Made by a program: the position numbers and the translations under genes. Under the pieces are notes generated by a model that saw only the letters and a program-made list of their open reading frames with translations, ran no database searches and was not told the origin of the DNA. From Erwinia sp. 198 (GTDB lineage Bacteria; Pseudomonadota; Gammaproteobacteria; Enterobacterales; Enterobacteriaceae): DNA of 64,000 nucleotides. The stretch covers positions 35,742 to 99,741 of the forward strand of contig NZ_RHUM01000004.1 in the NCBI RefSeq assembly GCF_003937915.1, read 5' to 3'. Shown here in pieces: positions 58,560 to 64,000 of the stretch (within the stretch, counting starts at the first letter, position 1; each line of letters starts with the position of its first letter).

Positions 58560-60035
58560 TCAGTCCTGCGCGCTGCGCAGCGCCAGATAATCGAGCAGCG
58601 AACCCAGTATTACGCCCGCCAACCCCAGCAGCGCCGCGCCGCCAAACAGCGTAGCAAGTAAATGGTCGATATGTGCCACGCCCAGGGCATCCAGCGCCAG
58701 CAGCGCCAGCGCAACCCCCGCCAGCGCGCAGCCCAGCAGCAGCAGACGAATTGCCCAACGATAGGCCTGCGGCCAGCGGTCGCGGGGGGCGAACTCGCGC
58801 GTTTTCTCTGCCCTGTCCAGCGTGCGCCTGCAGCCCGCCAGCAGCACCAGTCCGGGCAGCGCCGCCGCGACGGAAAAGGCGTAAAAAGCGGGCCAGCCCC
58901 AGCCTGCCACAAACCAGCCCGCAACCGGCCCAACGTAGACGCGACCGACGGCGGAAAGGGCAGAAAGCAGCGCGAACTGCGTAGCGGAAAACGATTTGTT
59001 GCATAGCGTCATCAGCAGCGCCACAAAGGCCGCCGTGCCCATACCGCCGCACAGATTCTCTGCAAAGACGGCCGCCGCCATGCTGTAAAGATGTTTGTCG
59101 GTCACCGACAGCAGCCAGTAAGCCAGGTTTGACAGCGCCTGTAGGATGCCGAACAGCATCAGCGCGCGATAAAGGCTCAGCCGCTGCATCAGTAAGCCGC
59201 CGAACAGCGCGCCGATAATCGTGGCGAACAGGCCAAGCGTTTTGTTCACCAGCCCCACATCGCCTGCGTCAAAGCCCACGCCGCGAATAAGGAAGATAGT
59301 GGTCAGGCTGGCGGCAAAGGCGTCGCCAAGCTTATAAAGGACAATCAGCGACAGGATCAGCCAGGCGTTGTTACGGGTGAAAAAATCCCGCAGCGGCGCA
59401 ACCACCGCCTCTTCCAGCGAGCGTGGCTGCACTATTGCCTCATCCGGTTCCTTTGCCAGCAGCGTGGCGATAACACCCGGCGCCATCATCGCGGCCATCA
59501 GCCACCAGATGGCCTGCCAGCCCAGATAACGGTCGGCCAGCCACAGCGCCAGCCCGCCGGAAACCAGCATCGCCAGCCGGTAGCCGAACACGCTGATTGC
59601 CGCGCCGCTGCCGCGCTCTTCGGCAGGCAGAATATCCGTTTTCCAGGCGTCAAAAACAATATCCTGCGAGGCGGAACAGAAGGCGACCAGCACCGCCAGC
59701 GAGGCGAGCAGCGTCAGATCGCGTGAAGGCTGCATAAAGCCCATCAGCGCAATAGCGACGATCAGCAGCAGCTGGGTCAGCAACAGCCAGCCGCGCCGAC
59801 GTCCTAAAAACGGCGGCGTATAGCGGTCCATCAGCGGCGACCAGAGAAACTTAAAGACGTAAGCCTGCCCAACCAGCGAAAAAAAGCCGATGGTTTTAAT
59901 ATCGACATTTTCCACGGCCATCCAGGCCTGTAACGTGCCGGACGTCAGCGCCAGCGGCAAACCGGAAGAGAAACCGAGCAGGAGCAGAAGGGCGGCGTTA
60001 CGACGGGTGAAAATTTGCAGATAGTGACTGGACAT
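58560..60035 (-). CDS. ampG: Muropeptide permease AmpG
   Basis: AmpG imports GlcNAc-anhydroMurNAc peptides released by cell-wall turnover, feeding recycling and the AmpC induction pathway. The 491-residue major facilitator protein contains LLLGFSSGLPLALTSGTLQAWM in the first segment, FLWSPLMDRYTPPFLGRRRGWLL as the loop, ASQDIVFDAWKTDIL and further segments typical of AmpG. It lies between cyoA and yajG as in E. coli. Start ATG 60035 is in the order expected for the family. Confidence 0.96.
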   Translation of the reverse strand: MSSHYLQIFTRRNAALLLLLGFSSGLPLALTSGTLQAWMAVENVDIKTIGFFSLVGQAYVFKFLWSPLMDRYTPPFLGRRRGWLLLTQLLLIVAIALMGFMQPSRDLTLLASLAVLVAFCSASQDIVFDAWKTDILPAEERGSGAAISVFGYRLAMLVSGGLALWLADRYLGWQAIWWLMAAMMAPGVIATLLAKEPDEAIVQPRSLEEAVVAPLRDFFTRNNAWLILSLIVLYKLGDAFAASLTTIFLIRGVGFDAGDVGLVNKTLGLFATIIGALFGGLLMQRLSLYRALMLFGILQALSNLAYWLLSVTDKHLYSMAAAVFAENLCGGMGTAAFVALLMTLCNKSFSATQFALLSALSAVGRVYVGPVAGWFVAGWGWPAFYAFSVAAALPGLVLLAGCRRTLDRAEKTREFAPRDRWPQAYRWAIRLLLLGCALAGVALALLALDALGVAHIDHLLATLFGGAALLGLAGVILGSLLDYLALRSAQD

Positions 60036-60079
60036 ACAAACCTTAAACAGTGCCCGCCAGCGCGGCGGGCAAGGCTATA

Positions 60080-60658
60080 TTAACGGGCGTTTTGCTTGAT
60101 AAACTCGTGAATGCTGGTGTCCTGCGCCATATCGTCGATGACGTCGCCCAGCGTTGCGTTAACCGCGGTGGTGATCTTATCGTTGGTGGCGTTGAACGCG
60201 CCTTCGACGCTGTAGGTCTGACGGTAGTTTTTCACCTGCTTGTTGCCGTTTTTGGCGGTAGCAATAATAGAGATATCGGCTTTGGTGGTAATGCTGTAGC
60301 GCACGTTGCCCTGGGTAACGTCTGAATAAAGGTTGTTAACCACGATCTGCAAATCAACCGCGCCGTTCGGGCCAATCATATAGCCGCGCGCGCCCATCTG
60401 TTTCTCCAGCACTTCCTGTAGAAGGAAACGCAGATCGCGAGACGGTGTCAGCGTAACCAGCTGGCCGTCGCGGTTCACTTTAGCGAGCGCTTTATCGCTG
60501 CGCTGATCGGCGCCGTTGATGCTGACGGTGATGCCCATCAGGCTGGGATCCTGCTGCGGTAGTTTGATGACTGGCGAAACGTTCAGCGTGGTGCTGTTGG
60601 TCGCGCAGCCGGCCAGCATAAATACCGCCAGCAGAGGGAAAAGTAATTTTTTTAGCAT
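60080..60658 (-). CDS. yajG: YajG family lipoprotein
   Basis: A 192-residue lipoprotein with lipobox MLAGC, outer membrane-bound, of unknown function. LKKLLFPLLAVFMLAGCATN gives the signal, and the mature part shows the YajG family fold, with LRFLLQEVLEKQMGARGYMIGPNGAVDLQIVVNNLYSDVTQGNVRYSITT. ATG 60658 fits the signal peptide; the frame is open up to 60757. It precedes ampG by 44 bases on the same strand and both are probably one transcription unit, as in E. coli. Confidence 0.94.
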   Translation of the reverse strand: MLKKLLFPLLAVFMLAGCATNSTTLNVSPVIKLPQQDPSLMGITVSINGADQRSDKALAKVNRDGQLVTLTPSRDLRFLLQEVLEKQMGARGYMIGPNGAVDLQIVVNNLYSDVTQGNVRYSITTKADISIIATAKNGNKQVKNYRQTYSVEGAFNATNDKITTAVNATLGDVIDDMAQDTSIHEFIKQNAR

Positions 60659-60943
60659 GCTTATGTTCTCGATTTTATGGGGTGTAGTCCGGACAAAACC
60701 GAGGTCATCATAACATTGCCTGTAGCAAGAGGAAGCCCCGGCGACGCGCAAATTCATTACCTTATCTTTCCACCCGAGCGGTTGGACGCGCTTTCTACGG
60801 CCGGACAGTTGCAGCCGCCAGCCGGAAAATGCACAGTAGCGTGCCTGAACGGCGGATATTTTTCCGCAAACGGATCGGCAGGCAGCGAAATCCGGCTAAT
60901 ATTGAATAAGATGGGGCGCATCAGGTCGTAGAGGAGTGTGGTT

Positions 60944-61258
60944 ATGATCCGCGAACAAATAGAAGAAAAGTTAAGAACGGCATTTACACCCGTGCACCTG
61001 GAGGTTCATGACGAAAGCTATCGTCACAATGTGCCTGCAGGGGCGGAAAGTCACTTCAAGATAGTTATCGTCAGCGACAGCTTTCTTAACCAGCGCTTTC
61101 TGATGCGGCATCGCGCCATTTATGGCGTGCTGGCCGACGAGCTGGCAGGAAGCGTCCACGCGCTGGCGCTGCATACCTATACCGAAAAAGAGTGGGCAGG
61201 GTTACAGGATACGGTTCCGGCTTCGCCCAACTGTCGCGGCGCCGGTACGCTGGCCTGA
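60944..61258 (+). CDS. bolA: Morphogene regulator BolA
   Basis: BolA is a general-stress protein that acts as a transcription factor for cell-wall and biofilm genes and binds monothiol glutaredoxin GrxD with an iron-sulfur cluster. The 104-residue product begins [10 protein letters not shown] at ATG 60944 (the E. coli start) and contains [24 protein letters not shown], the [15 protein letters not shown] segment and CRGAG near the end. It is divergent from yajG and followed by a terminator. Confidence 0.96.
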   Translation: MIREQIEEKLRTAFTPVHLEVHDESYRHNVPAGAESHFKIVIVSDSFLNQRFLMRHRAIYGVLADELAGSVHALALHTYTEKEWAGLQDTVPASPNCRGAGTLA

Positions 61259-61278
61259 GGCAATATCTTAAAAATCTG

Positions 61279-61303
61279 AAGCGGCCTGCGGGCCGCTTTG
61301 TTG
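61279..61303 (+). terminator. Rho-independent terminator after bolA
   Basis: AAGCGGCC (61279-61286) and GGCCGCTT (61291-61298) form a stem around TGCG, followed by TGTTG. Confidence 0.75.
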
Positions 61304-61579
61304 TTTCTGGTCGAAAAAACCGCTGTAACCTTTTCTTTTACCCCTTTCAGATGCAAAAAGCGTGAACGTTAACAAAATGGCGGCGTGTTGCAGCCTCGAC
61401 TCGCTTTGCCGTTGCCGCTATAATGCTGCGTCTGTTTTTCCGAATGTCTTCGGGACGCTTCTGACAACAGGGAATGCGGTTCTGACATCAGAGGCCGTCC
61501 CGGTTCTTAGTCTTACTTTGCCCTGACGGGTAGAGCGAGTCTGAAGTTGACCGAGCACGTGATTTTTTGAGGTAATAAG

Positions 61580-62884
61580 ATGCAAGTTTCAGTAGAAACA
61601 ACTCAGGGCCTGGGCCGTCGCGTTACGATTACCGTTGCTAAAGATGTGATCGAAAACGCGGTGAAAAATGAGCTGGTCAGCGTAGCGAAAAAAGTGCGTA
61701 TCGACGGTTTCCGTAAAGGGAAAGTGCCGATGACCGTGGTTGCACAGCGTTACGGCGCGTCTGTTCGTCAGGACGTTCTGGGCGATCTGATGCAGCGCAA
61801 CTTTGTTGATGCGATCATCAAAGAGAAAATCAATCCGGCCGGCGCGCCAAACTACGTGCCGGGCGAATATAAAACCGGTGAAGACTTCACTTTCTCCGTA
61901 GAGTTCGAAGTCTATCCGGAAGTCGAGCTGAAAGGCCTGGAAGCAATCGAAGTTGAAAAACCGGTTGTTTCCGTGACCGATGAAGACGTCGATGCCATGC
62001 TGGACACCCTGCGCAAGCAGCAGGCGACCTGGAAAGAAACCGATCGCGCAGCGGAAGCTGAAGATCGCGTGACCATCGACTTCTCCGGCTCAGTAGACGG
62101 CGAAGAGTTCGAAGGCGGCAAAGCGTCTGACTTCGTACTGGCGATGGGCCAGGGTCGTATGATCCCAGGCTTTGAAGACGGTGTGGTTGGCCATAAAGCG
62201 GGCGAAACCTTCACTATCGACGTAAACTTCCCGGAAGACTACCACGCTGAAAACCTGAAAGGGAAAGCAGCGAAGTTTGAGATCGTGCTGAAGAAAGTTG
62301 AAGAGCGCGAACTGCCAGAATTCACCGAAGAGTTCATCAAGCGTTTCGGCGTGGAAGATGGCTCCGTAGCGGGTCTGCGTACCGAAGTGCGTAAAAACAT
62401 GGAGCGCGAGCTGAAAGGCGCCGTGCGTAACCGTGTTAAGACTCAGGCTATCGACGGCCTGGTCAGCGCTAACGAAATTGACGTGCCGGCTGCCCTGATC
62501 GACAGCGAAATCGACGTGCTGAAGCGCCAGGCAGCACAGCGCTTCGGCGGTAACGAGCAGCAGGCTCTTGAGCTGCCTCGTGAACTGTTTGAAGAGCAGG
62601 CAAAGCGCCGCGTTGTTGTTGGCCTGCTGCTGGGCGAAGTTATCCGCAGCCACGAGCTGAAAGCGGACGAAGATCGCGTGAAGACCCTGATCGAAGAGAT
62701 GGCGTCTGCTTACGAAGATCCGGCTGAAGTAATCGAGTTCTACAGCAAAAATAACGAGCTGATGAACAACATGCGCAACGTCGCGCTGGAAGAACAGGCG
62801 GTGGAAGCCGTACTGGAAAAAGCCAAAGTGACCGAAAAAGCGACAAACTTCCAGGAACTGATGAACCAGACCCAAACGGCCTGA
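61580..62884 (+). CDS. tig: Trigger factor, ribosome-bound chaperone
   Basis: Trigger factor binds ribosomal protein L23 and shields new chains. The 434 residues have the ribosome-binding N-domain (1-140) with the GFRKGKVP signature, a peptidyl-prolyl isomerase domain of FKBP type (about 150-245) with [18 protein letters not shown] and the C-terminal chaperone arms. The segment [18 protein letters not shown] is part of the isomerase domain. It stands in the standard place before clpP and ends at a strong terminator. Confidence 0.98.
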   Translation: MQVSVETTQGLGRRVTITVAKDVIENAVKNELVSVAKKVRIDGFRKGKVPMTVVAQRYGASVRQDVLGDLMQRNFVDAIIKEKINPAGAPNYVPGEYKTGEDFTFSVEFEVYPEVELKGLEAIEVEKPVVSVTDEDVDAMLDTLRKQQATWKETDRAAEAEDRVTIDFSGSVDGEEFEGGKASDFVLAMGQGRMIPGFEDGVVGHKAGETFTIDVNFPEDYHAENLKGKAAKFEIVLKKVEERELPEFTEEFIKRFGVEDGSVAGLRTEVRKNMERELKGAVRNRVKTQAIDGLVSANEIDVPAALIDSEIDVLKRQAAQRFGGNEQQALELPRELFEEQAKRRVVVGLLLGEVIRSHELKADEDRVKTLIEEMASAYEDPAEVIEFYSKNNELMNNMRNVALEEQAVEAVLEKAKVTEKATNFQELMNQTQTA

Positions 62885-62908
62885 TTATCTGATTTTTCAG
62901 GATAAATT

Positions 62909-62945
62909 AAAGCCCGCGATCGTTATGACCGCGGGCTTTTTTCTT
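62909..62945 (+). terminator. Rho-independent terminator after tig
   Basis: AAAGCCCGCG (62909-62918) pairs with CGCGGGCTTT (62930-62939), followed by TTTTCTTTT. Confidence 0.92.
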
Positions 62946-63053
62946 TTATCCATCGCATGGCATGACATTATGGGCCTTATTCGCTCATTAAAGCGGCAAA
63001 TTATCGACTATGCTACTTTTCCTGGTTAGCAGCCGCCTGAAAACGTTGTTATG

Positions 63054-63083
63054 CTTGAATTAGCGGGGGTGTATCCCCAAATA
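63054..63083 (+). promoter_or_regulatory. Sigma32 promoter upstream of clpP
   Basis: CTTGAAT (63054-63060), a 14-base spacer and CCCCAAATA (63075-63083) fit the sigma32 consensus closely. It lies 128 bases before the clpP ATG. ClpP is a known heat-shock gene in E. coli. Confidence 0.8.
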
Positions 63084-63210
63084 GTAAAGTTACGGTAAGG
63101 CTTTAGGATCGCCGATAGCTTTCGGGTGAGTAAAGTTGGGGACATAGTGTTCCGGAACGCTCTCAAGTAGAATTGGTAGTGTGGCCAAATGAAAAATCCA
63201 GGAGACGGTA

Positions 63211-63834
63211 ATGTCATACAGTGGCGAACGTGAACAAACAGCACCTCATATGGCTTTAGTGCCAATGGTGGTTGAACAAACTTCTCGCGGAGAGCGTTCT
63301 TACGACATCTTTTCCCGCCTGCTGAAGGAACGCATTATCTTCCTGACCGGCCAGGTTGAGGATCATATGGCGAATCTGATCGTCGCGCAGATGCTGTTTC
63401 TGGAAGCAGAAAACCCGGAAAAAGATATCCACCTTTATATTAACTCTCCTGGCGGCGTAATTACTGCAGGCATGTCTATTTACGACACCATGCAATTTAT
63501 CAAACCTGACGTCAGCACCATCTGTATGGGCCAGGCCTGCTCAATGGGGTCTTTCCTGTTGACCGCCGGTGCGAAAGGCAAACGCTACTGCCTGCCGCAT
63601 TCCCGCGTGATGATCCACCAGCCGCTGGGCGGCTTCCAGGGTCAGGCGTCGGATATCGATATTCACGCGCGTGAAATTATCAAAACCAAGCAGATGATGA
63701 ATGAGCTGATGGCCAAACATACCGGTCAGAGCGTCGAAACTATCGAGCGCGACACCCAGCGCGATCGTTTCCTTTCTGCCAGTGAGTCGGTGGAGTACGG
63801 TCTGGTCGACGCCATTTTGAACCAGCGCGGTTAA
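63211..63834 (+). CDS. clpP: ATP-dependent Clp protease proteolytic subunit
   Basis: ClpP forms the double-heptamer serine protease chamber that works with ClpX or ClpA. The 207-residue protein (as in E. coli) has the catalytic triad S111 (GQACSMGSF), H136 (MIHQPLGG) and D185 (QRDRFL) and a short propeptide that is cut off in maturation. GGAGACGG precedes ATG 63211. clpX follows after 88 bases. Confidence 0.98.
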   Translation: MSYSGEREQTAPHMALVPMVVEQTSRGERSYDIFSRLLKERIIFLTGQVEDHMANLIVAQMLFLEAENPEKDIHLYINSPGGVITAGMSIYDTMQFIKPDVSTICMGQACSMGSFLLTAGAKGKRYCLPHSRVMIHQPLGGFQGQASDIDIHAREIIKTKQMMNELMAKHTGQSVETIERDTQRDRFLSASESVEYGLVDAILNQRG

Positions 63835-63922
63835 GCGACGCTGGTTGGTAAAAGAGATTGCTGCCGTCACAAAGGCAGACTGACGGCCCGGGCCGTCAGC
63901 GTTAAACAAGAGGGGCAAGTTA

Positions 63923-64000
63923 ATGACAGATAAGCGCAAAGACGGTTCAGGGAAGCTGCTGTACTGCTCTTTTTGCGGCAAGAGCCAGCATGAAGTCCGC
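63923..64000 (+). CDS. clpX: ATP-dependent Clp protease ATP-binding subunit, 5' end (cut by window end)
   Basis: ClpX is the AAA+ unfoldase that delivers substrates to ClpP. Only the first 26 codons are in the window: [19 protein letters not shown], with the first two cysteines (C15, C18) of the N-terminal zinc-binding domain, and then KSQHEVR. GAGGGGC precedes the ATG. Confidence 0.93.

Noticed and set aside
60860..60937. Gearbox promoter of bolA
   Set aside because: CCGCAA and CGGC words are present, but the spacing does not fit the gearbox consensus.

Overview
The window is chromosomal DNA of a member of the Enterobacterales, most likely family Erwiniaceae (Pantoea, Mixta or Erwinia-like). 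Two things point there. The conserved genes follow the E. coli order aroL-yaiA-aroM-ppnP-rdgC, sbcC-sbcD-phoB-phoR-brnQ-proY, acpH-queA-tgt-yajC-secD-secF, yajI-nrdR-ribD-ribH-nusB-thiL-pgpA-yajO-dxs-ispA-xseB-thiI-yajL-panE-yajQ-yajR-cyoEDCBA-ampG-yajG-bolA-tig-clpP-clpX. However, the genes that E. coli carries between these blocks (mak-araJ, malZ, yajD-tsx) are missing and replaced by other genes. The genus is an inference from gene content. No rRNA, tRNA, complete insertion sequence, prophage or CRISPR array was seen.

Layout. 0-3 kb: aromatic pathway genes (aroL cut by the window edge, yaiA, aroM), ppnP and rdgC. 3-11.4 kb: an accessory block where E. coli has mak-araJ. It holds an ethanolamine-type permease, an APH-fold kinase, an AraC regulator, a TolA-C-like lipoprotein, a three-gene lipoprotein operon (CsgG-like, DUF4810, DUF799) followed by a 38-bp tandem repeat, two small DMT transporters and a LysR regulator. 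11.4-24 kb: SbcCD nuclease, the PhoBR phosphate two-component system with an extra PstS-like gene, a short methionine synthase with a MetJ operator, BrnQ and ProY. 24-30.2 kb: a second accessory block where E. coli has malZ. It holds a heat-shock Hsp20 gene with a sigma32 promoter and a FourU-type RNA thermometer, an AT-rich Ail/Lom outer membrane protein gene, a 21-unit heptanucleotide repeat, a SymE-like ORF joined to a decayed cdiB/cdiA remnant, a periplasmic phytase-like phosphatase, and four small YmgB/AriR-like genes.

30.2-43.7 kb: peroxiredoxin, acpH, tRNA queuosine synthesis (queA, tgt), the SecDF-YajC translocase accessory complex, envelope proteins YajI and Kbp, then the riboflavin/NusB/ThiL/PgpA operon and yajO. 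43.9-44.1 kb: a double-glycine-leader peptide that looks like a class II microcin precursor, inserted between yajO and dxs. 44.4-53 kb: isoprenoid precursor synthesis (xseB-ispA-dxs), thiI, yajL-panE, yajQ and yajR. 53-57.8 kb: the cytochrome bo3 ubiquinol oxidase operon cyoABCDE, with a 0.8-kb upstream region holding an FNR-like site. 58.5-64 kb: ampG, yajG, bolA, then trigger factor and the ClpP/ClpX protease genes with a heat-shock promoter.

Most of the window is ordinary core genome. The points of interest are the RNA thermometer, the microcin-like orphan, the heptamer repeat array, the toxin/CDI scar, the YmgB-like cluster and the 38-bp repeat behind the lipoprotein operon.
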